Position numbers and translations under genes: made by a program. A model generated the notes under the pieces. That model made no database searches and was not told the DNA's origin. It saw only the letters and a list, made by a program, of their open reading frames with translations. This document shows, piece after piece, positions 53,437 through 62,216 of a stretch of DNA of 64,000 nt (the first letter of the stretch is position 1; each line of letters begins with the position of its first letter). Origin of the DNA: SpSt-398 sp041752235 (GTDB lineage Bacteria; Bacteroidota; Bacteroidia; Chitinophagales; Chitinophagaceae); assembly GCA_041752235.1 (NCBI GenBank), contig JBGSHM010000006.1:163427-227426 (forward strand). The letters run 5' to 3'.

Positions 53437-54084
53437 CTACTTCAACTCAATATTCTTTTCAAATGCCTTAGTCTTGCCCCCGTCTTTCAAGTTCAGGAAT
53501 AACCGGCCACGGGATACATTGACGGAGTCAACGACATCATACATGGTTTCAAATTCCAGTGTAGGGGAGGGCAGGTCAACCGACGCTTTTTTCCCGGTCA
53601 TGATCTCCTGTACAAAAAAGGTATTGTTGGCTTTATAGCAGATCAGGCCTTCCTCGATGGAGTAGCGTGGGTCGGCGGTATTGAATGCAGAGAGTGATTT
53701 CTCAATTTCTTCGATTTGTCCCAGTGAAAGTTTCAGCCAGAACCCCCGGCGCGTAAGACAATCATTGAATAACAGGAAGGCATAGCTTGTATCCTTGATA
53801 TAACATTTGACAGTCGATTTATCAATGGCGGGGATCATTCCCAGGATCGTAGAGAGATGGATCTTGCGCTTGTTTGGTATTACCTTGCTGCTCCAGATCA
53901 CGGTATCAACCAGGCAATTGCCGGGTATCAATTTGACATACGGCTCAAATTCATTTCCCTGTAAAGTGAAATTCAGGGTATCGGAAACACAGGGTTTGTC
54001 ACACAAGGTTGCCGGTCCGGCTTCTTTATTGTTACAAGAGGCAACGAAGACAACAATGGCTAAAAGACCAATAATATTTTTCAT
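53437..54084 (-). CDS. Hypothetical lipoprotein
   Basis: 215 residues with a lipobox ending VASC (C17), followed by NNKEAG. The mature part is strand-rich and contains several cysteines (ATLCDKPCVSD at about 26-36, NCLVDT, NDCLTRRGF). I do not recognise a family. Location is probably the outer membrane or periplasm. Confidence 0.65.
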   Translation of the reverse strand: MKNIIGLLAIVVFVASCNNKEAGPATLCDKPCVSDTLNFTLQGNEFEPYVKLIPGNCLVDTVIWSSKVIPNKRKIHLSTILGMIPAIDKSTVKCYIKDTSYAFLLFNDCLTRRGFWLKLSLGQIEEIEKSLSAFNTADPRYSIEEGLICYKANNTFFVQEIMTGKKASVDLPSPTLEFETMYDVVDSVNVSRGRLFLNLKDGGKTKAFEKNIELK

Positions 54085-54177
54085 ATTTAAGGGTTTGAAC
54101 CCGGCAAAAATAGACAGGAATGACCTTATAAAAAGTTTTTTCTGTTATCTTCGCCGTTTTTACAAGTAACCCCCTTT

Positions 54178-54693
54178 ATGTCGGTAAACCTTCGCTCCTT
54201 TAAACAGAAAGTCAGACACAGAAAGACCGCCTATAAACGTTTCCTCACCCGCCTGGAGAAGAACACACCCCGCGAACTGGACAAATGGACGGCCGCTGCT
54301 GAAAAGCAGGTCTGGAAGGAAGTAGATTGCCTTACTTGTGCCAATTGCTGTAAATCCATGACCCCTACTTATACCGGTAAGGACATGAAACGGATATCCA
54401 AACACCTCGGTATGTCGGTGAACGCTTTTAAGAAGAAGTGGCTGAAAAAGGACCGGAGCAATGGGGACTGGATGAACAGGCTCAATCCCTGTCAGTTCCT
54501 TAACCTCAAGGACAATAAATGCAGCATCTATGCCATCAGGCCAGCCGATTGCGCCGGCTTTCCCCATTTACCCAAAAAGAAAATGGTGGATTATATGCAT
54601 GTGCACAAACAAAATATTGAATACTGTCCCGCCACCTTTACCATGGTGGAAAAACTGATGGATAAGTTTAAAGAAATACATCCTCCAGCATAA
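54178..54693 (+). CDS. YkgJ family cysteine-cluster protein
   Basis: 171 residues. The cluster CLTCANCC near residues 56-63, followed by CQFLNLKDNKCSIYAIRPADC, is the YkgJ metal- or Fe-S-binding pattern. The N-terminus is strongly basic. Function of the family is unknown. A TATCTTCG box at 54146-54153 is a candidate promoter element. Its last 26 bases overlap the convergent yraN-like gene. Confidence 0.85.
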   Translation: MSVNLRSFKQKVRHRKTAYKRFLTRLEKNTPRELDKWTAAAEKQVWKEVDCLTCANCCKSMTPTYTGKDMKRISKHLGMSVNAFKKKWLKKDRSNGDWMNRLNPCQFLNLKDNKCSIYAIRPADCAGFPHLPKKKMVDYMHVHKQNIEYCPATFTMVEKLMDKFKEIHPPA

Positions 54694-55024
54694 AGAATTC
54701 AGGTTCTTTTTCTTTGTGAAAAGTGATGGCCAGGATATCATACTGAACATACCGGTTGCCGGGATGAATCGCCAGATATTCATCCGCCGCCTTTAACAGA
54801 TTCCGGAATTTGGTGCGGGTCACATTATCCTCCGGATAGCCCTCCGGTGACCACCTTTTCGCTTTGACTTCGATAAAATGCAGAAACCTCCCTTTTCGGG
54901 CAATGATGTCTATTTCCCTTTTTCCATAGACCCAATTCCTGTGCAGGATCTCATATCCCCGCGAAACCAGGTAAATCCCTGCCAGTTCCTCTCCTTTTTT
55001 GCCTAATTCATTGTGTGCTGCCAT
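54668..55024 (-). CDS. YraN family protein (UPF0102), endonuclease-like
   Basis: 118 residues. The motif set GKKGEELAGIYLVSRGYEIL, KREIDIIARKGRFLHFIEVK fits the restriction-endonuclease-like fold of UPF0102, with E-D and E-x-K as likely catalytic residues. Cellular role unknown; a nucleic acid processing role is presumed. It overlaps the YkgJ-type gene by 26 bp tail to tail and diverges from manA 31 bp away. Confidence 0.88.
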   Translation of the reverse strand: MAAHNELGKKGEELAGIYLVSRGYEILHRNWVYGKREIDIIARKGRFLHFIEVKAKRWSPEGYPEDNVTRTKFRNLLKAADEYLAIHPGNRYVQYDILAITFHKEKEPEFFMLEDVFL

Positions 55025-55028
55025 ATAT

Positions 55029-55036
55029 TATCTTTA
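55029..55036 (+). promoter_or_regulatory. Possible -7 box (TATCTTTA) upstream of manA
   Basis: One mismatch to TAnnTTTG, 19 bp before the manA ATG, in the 31-bp divergent gap. Confidence 0.35.
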
Positions 55037-55055
55037 TGGCAAATTAGACTGGAAG

Positions 55056-56237
55056 ATGCAGGTAAAACAGGGTGTTTATGCGATCAAAGGCGTGGTTCAA
55101 CACTATGATTGGGGCGGGACGGATTTTATTCCCGCATTACTTGGGCAGGTAAATGCCGCCAAAAAACCTTATGCCGAGTATTGGATGGGAAGCCATCCCA
55201 AATCACCATCGGAGTTGATCACGGAGACCGGAAATTGGTCCTTGGCCGACCGGGTCCAGTTACCTTTTCTTTTTAAGGTACTGGATGTAAGTGATATGCT
55301 TTCCATTCAGGTTCATCCTACCAAAGCCGCCGCAGCGCTTGAATTTGCCCGGGAGAACAGTGAAAAGATACCCCTCGATTCCCCCAAAAGAAACTATAAG
55401 GATGAGAACCATAAACCTGAACTGGCCTATGCCCTGAGTGAGTTTTGGTTGCTGCATGGGTTTAAACCCGAACATGAATTATTGGCGATTCTTCGGGCTG
55501 TTCCTGAATTTGCCGGACTGCACGATTGGTTCCTGCGCGAAGGTTATTTGGGATTATATAAAAAGGTCATGGGTATGCCCCAGGACGAGGTAAATACCCT
55601 CCTGCAACCCCTGCTTGACCGGATTGTTCCCCTGTATGAGAAAGGCGTATTACACCGGCAGGAAGAAGACTATTGGGCCGCACGGGCGGCGATTACCTTT
55701 AACCGGAACGGACAATGTGACCGGGGCATCTTCTCTGTTTACTTTTTCAATATTGTGAAATTGGAGCCGGGGGAAGCCATTTTCCAGGACGCCGGTATTC
55801 CCCATGCCTATCTTTTTGGCCAGTGTATGGAACTAATGGCTAATTCGGATAATGTATTAAGGGGGGGATTGACCAGCAAGCATATTGATGTGAAGGAGTT
55901 GATGAAACATGTCAAGTGTGAACCGCTGGAACCAAAGAAATTGCCGGGTGCCTGGATCAGCGGGGCAGAAAAAGTATTTGAGACCCCGGCACCGGATTTC
56001 CAATTATCGGAAGTGCGATTGAATGCCGGAGGAGAGGAGCAGGCCTTTATAGCAAATGGGCCTGAGATATGGTTCAACCTATCCGGTAGTACCCGGTTTT
56101 TTTGTCAGGAGCGCGAATTAACGGTGCAAAAAGGAGAAGCAGCCTATGTTGAACCCGGGATGGCATATACCCTTTTGAGTGCCACCGGTTCCCGATTGTT
56201 TAAGGCCGGATTGCCCCATTCCACAAAGGGTGAATAA
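55056..56237 (+). CDS. manA: Mannose-6-phosphate isomerase, class I
   Basis: 393 residues from the ATG at 55056; an upstream in-frame start would overlap yraN. Zinc ligands and signature regions are visible: SIQVHPTKAAA, DENHKPELAYAL, and the cupin-type QDAGIPHAYLFGQCMELMANSDNVLRGG segment (given in part). It interconverts mannose-6-phosphate and fructose-6-phosphate, linking sugar metabolism and glycoconjugate synthesis. Confidence 0.95.
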   Translation: MQVKQGVYAIKGVVQHYDWGGTDFIPALLGQVNAAKKPYAEYWMGSHPKSPSELITETGNWSLADRVQLPFLFKVLDVSDMLSIQVHPTKAAAALEFARENSEKIPLDSPKRNYKDENHKPELAYALSEFWLLHGFKPEHELLAILRAVPEFAGLHDWFLREGYLGLYKKVMGMPQDEVNTLLQPLLDRIVPLYEKGVLHRQEEDYWAARAAITFNRNGQCDRGIFSVYFFNIVKLEPGEAIFQDAGIPHAYLFGQCMELMANSDNVLRGGLTSKHIDVKELMKHVKCEPLEPKKLPGAWISGAEKVFETPAPDFQLSEVRLNAGGEEQAFIANGPEIWFNLSGSTRFFCQERELTVQKGEAAYVEPGMAYTLLSATGSRLFKAGLPHSTKGE

Positions 56238-56238
56238 G

Positions 56239-56273
56239 TTGACCCGGCATTTGATTGATTTCTATTAATTTTG
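56239..56273 (+). promoter_or_regulatory. Promoter-like region upstream of DUF6580 gene
   Basis: An exact -7 box TAATTTTG at 56266-56273 with a TTG at 56239-56241. The 24-bp spacer is longer than usual. The -7 box lies 18 bp before the ATG at 56292. Confidence 0.45.
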
Positions 56274-56291
56274 CCTCATTAAACATTGGTT

Positions 56292-56861
56292 ATGCGATTC
56301 AATAATAGACTGGTTTTGTTCACCCTTTTCCTGGTAGCGATAACCGTCACTTGCAAGTACTTTTTTGGCCCGAACCTCGACATGTCGGGCTTCTCTCCCA
56401 TATTGGCTATTGCTGTTTTTTCCGGAATGATCGTTTTTCGCAAGGATTATTCCTTCCTGCTTCCGTTAGTGGCCCTGCTGGCCAGTGATGCAGTGATCGA
56501 AGTGTTGCATCGTCAGGGATTGTTTGATTATGCCGGTTTTTATAAAGGTCAATGGGTCAACTATCTCCTGTTGTTATTGACCGCTGTTATTGGATGGAGG
56601 ATCAAAGGCAACAAATTGGGAAACCTGTTTACCAATGCACTGGTTGCCCCCACCATTTATTTCCTTATTTCCAATACAATCGTTTGGGCCGGTGTAAAGG
56701 AAGCTCCTTACACCAATGATTTTTCCGGCTGGTTGACCTGTATCAACGCCGGTCTCCCGTTTTATAAAAATTCATTGATTGCTACCGCGATCTTCCTTCC
56801 TGGTATTGCCCTGGTGTATAATGCATTGGTGGCGAGGAAATGGAAGTTGGTTGTTGGATAA
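56292..56861 (+). CDS. DUF6580-like integral membrane protein
   Basis: 189 residues from the ATG at 56292, with about six membrane helices. FGPNLDMSGFSPILAIAVFS and FLLPLVALLASDAVIEV near the N-terminus, and LFTNALVAPTIYFLISNTIV in the second half, resemble a family of Bacteroidota membrane proteins related to ECF-transporter-like S components. Function unknown. The last codons run into a repeat. Confidence 0.65.
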   Translation: MRFNNRLVLFTLFLVAITVTCKYFFGPNLDMSGFSPILAIAVFSGMIVFRKDYSFLLPLVALLASDAVIEVLHRQGLFDYAGFYKGQWVNYLLLLLTAVIGWRIKGNKLGNLFTNALVAPTIYFLISNTIVWAGVKEAPYTNDFSGWLTCINAGLPFYKNSLIATAIFLPGIALVYNALVARKWKLVVG

Positions 56862-56977
56862 TGGATGATGGATGTTGGTTGTTGGATGTAAGGTTTAGGT
56901 TTTAAGGTGGTAAATGCTATCATTTAAACAACTTACAACTTAAAGCAGACATCCAACAACCAACATCCAACATCTAA
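56848..56977. repeat. Heptamer hairpin element with GTAAGGTTTAGG core (copy 4, GATGTTG arms)
   Basis: Left arm: TTGGTTG, TTGGATA, ATGGATG, ATGGATG, TTGGTTG, TTGGATG (to 56888). Core contains GTAAGGTTTAGGTTTTAAG, nearly identical to copy 1. A 40-bp interior (ending ACAACTTAAAGCAGA) precedes the right arm CATCCAA, CAACCAA, CATCCAA, CATCTAA (56950-56977), which overlaps the rnhA stop. The core is shared with copies 1-3 although the arm heptamers are different. Confidence 0.9.
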
Positions 56978-57441
56978 ATCCCCCCCTCATACCCCTCATC
57001 CTCTAATAAATCTCCTCCGTCGGCAGCCCCGGTAGCCAATTCATCGCATCGGTTATTGAATGGATTTTCGGCATGGCCTTTTACCCATTTGAATCGAACA
57101 TGGTGTTTTTGGGCAAGCTTATGATATTCCTTCCACAGATCCGCATTCTTTTTGCCCCCTTTAAAATTGGTGCGTAGCCAATTGGTAAGCCAGCCTTTTT
57201 CCACGGCATTGACCACATACTGACTATCTGAGTATATGGTGACGTTCAAGCCATGTTTTTTTAAGGCCTTTAGACCCGCGATAACGGCCATCAACTCCAT
57301 CCGGTTATTGGTGGTATGACGGTAGCCTTGCGAAATCTCTTTTTTCAGCGAGCCGCTCAACAGGATGGCTCCATAGCCACCCCTTCCAGGATTGCCCCGG
57401 GAGGAGCCATCGGTGTAAATGGTAATGGAAGAATGGCTCAT
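56974..57441 (-). CDS. rnhA: Ribonuclease HI
   Basis: 155 residues. Catalytic acidic residues D11 (YTDGSSRGNPG), E49 (NRMELMAV), D72 (YSDSQYV) and D133 (RCDELAT) are all present. It degrades RNA in RNA-DNA hybrids. It starts 2 bp after the stop of the YiiX-like lipoprotein gene. Confidence 0.95.
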   Translation of the reverse strand: MSHSSITIYTDGSSRGNPGRGGYGAILLSGSLKKEISQGYRHTTNNRMELMAVIAGLKALKKHGLNVTIYSDSQYVVNAVEKGWLTNWLRTNFKGGKKNADLWKEYHKLAQKHHVRFKWVKGHAENPFNNRCDELATGAADGGDLLEDEGYEGGI

Positions 57442-57443
57442 AT

Positions 57444-58208
57444 TTATTCCTTTTCCCCGGAGGGTATACGGACAGGGCCGTTATTGATTTCAAAAATGGT
57501 TTTGGTAACGGGCCGGCAATGCGGGGTCAGGTAAAGATTATCAATCGCCAGGTATTCACGTTGGTTGGCGCTTTCCCGGGAGGGGAGGACCTTTTTTTGA
57601 AGGGCCATTTTTAAATACTTCCTTTTGAGGTCTGCATTTACGATACTACGCGTAAACCGGATCCTGCCCTGGGAGGCTTCCTCTACCGACTTTGCGATCA
57701 TTTCCACACAGTACATTTTATCATCGGTGGAGAGGTCAAAACTCATGTCAAAAGGAAGCTTGTTTTCATAGTGAAGAAATACCTTTTGTTTTAAGGCGGC
57801 TATTTCCTGACTATCCAGGTCATATCGATAAATACCAAATCCCATATTGGAAACGGGAGTCAGAAAGGAATCTATCCGGTCTTTCCGCATCACTTCATCG
57901 GGGTTGAGGTCGCCCGCCATATTGTGAAATACATACAGGCTGTCATTCCATTTAAAGGCAAGCCCTGAATGGGAGAAGACCTTGTCGGTCTGGCTAAAGT
58001 CCTTGAGCATATAGCTGGTCATATCATTCCCGCAACGCAGCACCAGGTCACCTTCCCGGATACTGTCTATCGCGCTGCGAACAATCTCCCATCGCTTGGG
58101 GATATCGGCTGCTGCCACCTGGATGGGTTTGGGTGTGGAATCCGAATCTTTACATCCGGCGAGTATCAGCCCGGCAAAGGCCAGGTATATGAGCAGGTTT
58201 ATTTTCAT
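57444..58208 (-). CDS. YiiX-like lipoprotein (NlpC/P60-superfamily cysteine hydrolase)
   Basis: 254 residues with a lipobox ending LAGC (C19). REGDLVLRCGND (about 52-63), VFSHSGLAF and DDKMYCVEMI fit the permuted papain-like YiiX/YebB family, with C in YCVEM as likely nucleophile and H in FSHSG as base. It would hydrolyse an amide or ester bond in the envelope; the family often acts on lipid or peptide links. Co-directional with rnhA. Confidence 0.75.
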   Translation of the reverse strand: MKINLLIYLAFAGLILAGCKDSDSTPKPIQVAAADIPKRWEIVRSAIDSIREGDLVLRCGNDMTSYMLKDFSQTDKVFSHSGLAFKWNDSLYVFHNMAGDLNPDEVMRKDRIDSFLTPVSNMGFGIYRYDLDSQEIAALKQKVFLHYENKLPFDMSFDLSTDDKMYCVEMIAKSVEEASQGRIRFTRSIVNADLKRKYLKMALQKKVLPSRESANQREYLAIDNLYLTPHCRPVTKTIFEINNGPVRIPSGEKE

Positions 58209-58225
58209 GCGGGGTAAAAATAAAA

Positions 58226-58251
58226 AATCCAGCCTGTTTAACGGCTGGATT
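58226..58251 (-). terminator. Intrinsic terminator downstream of the first anchor-J lipoprotein
   Basis: A 9-bp perfect stem (AATCCAGCC / GGCTGGATT) with an 8-nt loop; A-run on the plus strand at 58221-58227 gives a T-run in the minus direction. Confidence 0.75.
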
Positions 58252-58275
58252 CTTTAATCCGGTTAAGGAAATTAA

Positions 58276-59004
58276 TTATTGAACGCTTACAAATTCAAAG
58301 TCGTCAATACCGATCTCATTGGAATTGTTGCCACTGGGGCCGCCTTCTTCCACATAATAACGGAAACCGATACGCAATTTCTTATAGGTATTAGCGGGTA
58401 AACCAGAGATGGTAAATTCATATTTGGTCCAGGTAGTGGGGTAGCCGGAAGCCGTTTGTGTGGGGTTGATATCCACCAGCATTTTGGTGAAATCACCGGT
58501 ATTGCCTGGACCGCTACCTACATTCAATCCATCGTTGCTCATATTCATCCAAACCTGCATGCGGTCGGGGAAGCTTACCGGGCTGGATGTTTTGGTCCAG
58601 AAAGAGAAGCGGTCACCATTACGCATATTCAAGGCCGGGGAAATGAGCCAGCAATTGATAAAGGAAAGACCATTACCAACCGTATAGGGGCAAAGTGCAT
58701 ATTCACTTGCACTGGCTGTAGAAGAATGGGCTTCAATATTCGAGAAGAAAGGTCCGCCTTTGATATTGTCGGCGATATACGAACCCTGTTGCCAGTTCTC
58801 GTCACCGGCAGGATTGCTGCGGTTGATGGCTCTCCAGCCATTGTTGATTACTTTTCCAATGGAGTCAAAGGACTCTGAATAGGAAAAGTCATCGGAAGCG
58901 AGTTCAAGGCCTTCTTTTATTTTCTCCTCTTTACAGGAATACAGTAAAAAGGTGAGGGCGAAAACCATGCTGAGGGAAAAGACAAGGGTGAATTTATTTT
59001 TCAT
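58276..59004 (-). CDS. Choice-of-anchor J domain lipoprotein (copy 1)
   Basis: 242 residues with a lipobox ending LLYSC (C24). The mature part follows the choice-of-anchor J beta-sandwich: FSYSESFDSIGKVINNGWRA, ENWQQGSY, WLISPALNMRNGDRFSFWT, IGFRYYVEEGG, IGIDDFEF. Probably exposed on the outer membrane, binding a carbohydrate or protein. It is a paralogue of the next gene on the same strand. Confidence 0.75.
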   Translation of the reverse strand: MKNKFTLVFSLSMVFALTFLLYSCKEEKIKEGLELASDDFSYSESFDSIGKVINNGWRAINRSNPAGDENWQQGSYIADNIKGGPFFSNIEAHSSTASASEYALCPYTVGNGLSFINCWLISPALNMRNGDRFSFWTKTSSPVSFPDRMQVWMNMSNDGLNVGSGPGNTGDFTKMLVDINPTQTASGYPTTWTKYEFTISGLPANTYKKLRIGFRYYVEEGGPSGNNSNEIGIDDFEFVSVQ

Positions 59005-59033
59005 GATCGCTTTTGTATAAGTGATGGGATGAA

Positions 59034-59795
59034 TTATTTGCTGATATAGGCTACACTGTCAATGGCAACGGAAGAACCGAATCCATTACTACCGGCACCT
59101 TCTACAAAATAGCGGAAGGAGAAGCGGCCATGGACGGGTTTGCTCAAACCAAAAACGGTTGCTTCATAACGGGTCCACCGGTGAGGGTAGGCGTTACGTG
59201 CCTTGATGCGGTCAGGATCGTTCGGATTGGGTAAATCGTAGTTGCTCAACAGGAACTCGTAATAAAAGGGGTTAATGTCCAACAATGTGGTCGAAAAATC
59301 ACCGGGGTCAGTTCCGTTTCCGCAATTCAGGGAACCAGTTGGGTTGATCCGTACCTGCATACGATTCACAAAATCAGTTGAATCACCATTAAAGCTTAAG
59401 AGTTCGGCTCTTGTATAGAAAACGATCTTATCGCCATTCTTCATCCAGATCTGAGGGGAAACCGCCCAGTTACTGATTACACCGGCAGCGGAAGAAGTGG
59501 ATTGGTAATCGGCCCAGAGGTATCCATTACCAGCCGCATAGGTAGAATAAGGCTGGAAAGGAATATAGTTGTCGGCATTGGGGTTTTGCCAGTTACGACG
59601 ACCCAGGGCATCACTCTTGTTCACATACCGCCATCCACGCGCATAGGCTGAATTGGCTGTATCAAATTCTTCAACAAAAGACTGATCAGGTATTGGTGGT
59701 TCGGCCGTAAGGTTCGAATCATCAACACAGGATGTAAGTAAGGTGGTCAATAATAGAGAAGAAGATAAAAATCCAAGCAGGGTAGATTTTCTCAT
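59034..59795 (-). CDS. Choice-of-anchor J domain lipoprotein (copy 2)
   Basis: 253 residues with a lipobox ending LLTSC (C23). Same layout as its neighbour: SFVEEFDTANSAYARGWRYV, RRNWQNP, NWAVSPQIWMKNGDKIVFYT, GRFSFRYFVEGAG, SVAIDSVAYIS. The two genes are 29 bp apart and share a common order of motifs, so a tandem duplication is likely. The role is unknown. Confidence 0.75.
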   Translation of the reverse strand: MRKSTLLGFLSSSLLLTTLLTSCVDDSNLTAEPPIPDQSFVEEFDTANSAYARGWRYVNKSDALGRRNWQNPNADNYIPFQPYSTYAAGNGYLWADYQSTSSAAGVISNWAVSPQIWMKNGDKIVFYTRAELLSFNGDSTDFVNRMQVRINPTGSLNCGNGTDPGDFSTTLLDINPFYYEFLLSNYDLPNPNDPDRIKARNAYPHRWTRYEATVFGLSKPVHGRFSFRYFVEGAGSNGFGSSVAIDSVAYISK

Positions 59796-59894
59796 AATAG
59801 AACAGTTAGTTAATTAGGGAGTGAAATTAGGTAAAAAAAAGTAATCCAAAAAAAACAATATTTACCCGGAAAATCAGCACTTTACGTCGAAAAA

Positions 59895-61520
59895 CTAGAC
59901 CTGAAACACCCCTGTTTTCAGGTCGGGGATGACCGGGTTGTGATCGGCTGCCCGGAGCCCTTCGGAGATATATTTTCGCGTTTCTGCGGGATCGATCAGG
60001 TCATCCACCCACAACCGCGCAGCGGCATAATAGGGTGAACTTTGTTTCTCATATCGGTTCTTGATCATGTCCAATAGCTTTTTTTCATCTTCAGGGCTGA
60101 TGGTTTCACCCTTTGCTTTTTTGGCAGCGACTTCGATCTGTAGCAAGGTTTTTGCTGCCGATTCACCACTCATGACAGCGATCTTGGCCGATGGCCAGGC
60201 ATAGATAAACCGGGGATCATAGGATTTTCCACACATGGCATAGTTGCCGGCCCCGTAAGAATGTCCGGTAATGATGGTGATTTTTGGAACAACAGAGTTG
60301 GCCACCGCGTTCACCATCTTAGCGCCATCTTTAATGATGCCGGCGTGTTCGCTACGACTACCCACCATAAAACCCGTCACATCCTGGAGAAAAACGAGGG
60401 GTATCTTTTTTTGATTGCAATTGAGAATGAACCGCGCGGCTTTATCAGCGCTGTCGTTGTAGATGACACCACCCATTTGCATTTCGCCTTTCCTGCTCTT
60501 TACGATCTTGCGTTGATTGGCTACAATCCCTACGGCCCACCCATCAATACGCGCATAGCCGCAGACAATGGTCTTGCCATAGTCTTCTTTGAATTGCTCA
60601 AACGCGGAATCATCCACCAATCGTTCAATGATATCCACTACATCATAGGGTTTTCCTTCTGTTGGAAACAGGCCATAGATCTCTTCTGGATTCTTTTTTG
60701 GCGGAACAGCCGTGGTTCGGTCAAAGCCGGCTTTTGGAGAAGCCCCCAGCATCCCCATCATGCGTTTAACATGATCAAGGCATTCCTGTTCGGTTTTGAA
60801 TTTATAGTCCGCGATCCCGCTTATTTCAGTGTGTGTATTGGCTCCCCCAAGGGTCTCATTATCCACCTCTTCCCCAATGGCCGCTTTGACCAAATAAGGT
60901 CCGGCAAGATAAATGGATCCATTCCCTTCCACCATCAGGGTTTCATCACTCATGATCGGCAGGTAGGCGCCTCCGGCTACACAGGGCCCCATTACGGCCG
61001 CGATCTGGGTAATACCCATGCCGCTCATCCGTGCATTATTGCGAAAGATCCGGCCAAAATGTTCTTTATCGGGGAATATCTCATCTTGTAATGGCAGAAA
61101 TACACCGGCACTATCCACCAGGTAGATGACCGGAAGATGATTCTCCATGGCGATCTCCTGCATTCGCAGGTTCTTTTTCCCTGTGATCGGGAACCAGGCA
61201 CCCGCTTTGACGGTTTGGTCATTGGCGAGTATCACACATTGTCGCCCGCTTACATATCCTATACCGGCTACAGTACCCCCTGCCGGACAGCCACCTTGTT
61301 CAGGATACATGTCATATCCGGCAAAAGCACCGATCTCGACAAAAACAGAGTCCTTATCGATTAAATAATCGATCCTTTCTCTCGGGGTTAATTTATTTTT
61401 CTCCCGCTGTTTCTCCTGCGCTTTTTTCCCTCCACCCTCACGGATCTTACCCAATTTCTGGCGCAGATCAGAAAGTGATTGGCGAAAGCGGTCCTCGTTT
61501 TTATTGAATTCAAGATCCAT
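59895..61520 (-). CDS. Acyl-CoA carboxylase carboxyltransferase (beta) subunit
   Basis: 541 residues. The carboxyltransferase halves are both present: GGTVAGIGYVSGRQCVILAND and DSAGVFLPLQDEIFPD in the first, PLVFLQDVTGFMVGS and GHSYGAGNYAMCGKSYDPRF in the second. Resembles methylcrotonyl-/propionyl-CoA carboxylase beta subunits. It would carboxylate an acyl-CoA using biotin-carboxyl from a separate alpha subunit, absent from the window. Leucine breakdown or odd-chain fatty acid metabolism are the candidates. Confidence 0.9.
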   Translation of the reverse strand: MDLEFNKNEDRFRQSLSDLRQKLGKIREGGGKKAQEKQREKNKLTPRERIDYLIDKDSVFVEIGAFAGYDMYPEQGGCPAGGTVAGIGYVSGRQCVILANDQTVKAGAWFPITGKKNLRMQEIAMENHLPVIYLVDSAGVFLPLQDEIFPDKEHFGRIFRNNARMSGMGITQIAAVMGPCVAGGAYLPIMSDETLMVEGNGSIYLAGPYLVKAAIGEEVDNETLGGANTHTEISGIADYKFKTEQECLDHVKRMMGMLGASPKAGFDRTTAVPPKKNPEEIYGLFPTEGKPYDVVDIIERLVDDSAFEQFKEDYGKTIVCGYARIDGWAVGIVANQRKIVKSRKGEMQMGGVIYNDSADKAARFILNCNQKKIPLVFLQDVTGFMVGSRSEHAGIIKDGAKMVNAVANSVVPKITIITGHSYGAGNYAMCGKSYDPRFIYAWPSAKIAVMSGESAAKTLLQIEVAAKKAKGETISPEDEKKLLDMIKNRYEKQSSPYYAAARLWVDDLIDPAETRKYISEGLRAADHNPVIPDLKTGVFQV

Positions 61521-61578
61521 GGATTCGGGTTGTTGGTCAAAGATAGGCGATGTGTAATTTGGAAATTCTTAAAATCCC

Positions 61579-62076
61579 TCAAACGTCCTCTTCGCGAAAT
61601 GACAACTCCAGCTTATCAATGCTAGCTTCCACCTTTCGGTAATTCACACCGGCCTTTTCCAGCATCAGGCGGGAGGCCTTGAATACATCATTTCCTTTGT
61701 ATTTATCGGAGAGGTAGATCACTTCTTTTATACCGGCTTGAATGATGGCCTTTGAACATTCGTTACAAGGAAAAAGTGCCGTGTAAATTCGGCAACCATG
61801 CAGGTCGATGCCGATATTGTTCAGGATGGCATTGAGTTCGGCATGACAGACATACGGATATTTGGTTTCCAAAAAACCGCCTTCTTTCTGCCAGGGGAAT
61901 TCATCATCATCACAGCCAATAGGAAGTCCATTGTACCCGGCACCCACGATCTTATTCTGGTTGTTAACAATACAGGCACCCACCTGCGTGCTGGGGTCTT
62001 TGCTCCGGCAGGCAGACAACAATGCCACACCCATAAAATATTCATCCCAGGAGATGTAATCCGTTCGCTTTTTCAA
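61579..62076 (-). CDS. Deoxycytidylate deaminase-like zinc enzyme (dCMP deaminase/ComEB family)
   Basis: 165 residues. Zinc-binding and catalytic residues H78-A-E80 (CHAELNAI) and P103-C104-x-x-C107 (FPCNECSKA) are intact. RSKDPSTQVGACIVN and GYNGLPIGCDD are typical of dCMP deaminases. Converts dCMP to dUMP for thymidylate synthesis. The start is a TTG at 62074-62076 on the minus strand; no ATG is available upstream in frame. Confidence 0.92.
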   Translation of the reverse strand: MKKRTDYISWDEYFMGVALLSACRSKDPSTQVGACIVNNQNKIVGAGYNGLPIGCDDDEFPWQKEGGFLETKYPYVCHAELNAILNNIGIDLHGCRIYTALFPCNECSKAIIQAGIKEVIYLSDKYKGNDVFKASRLMLEKAGVNYRKVEASIDKLELSFREEDV

Positions 62077-62216
62077 AATGGATTTTTTTGTGCTTTTTTC
62101 AGATATTGTTCTGATTCCTACGAAATTATCATTTTGACCTTGAAATTCAAGCCAGCCTGACCATTGTCAACTTAAGATGCCTAAGGCCGGTTTAGTTTTA
62201 CACAAATTTTATCAAC

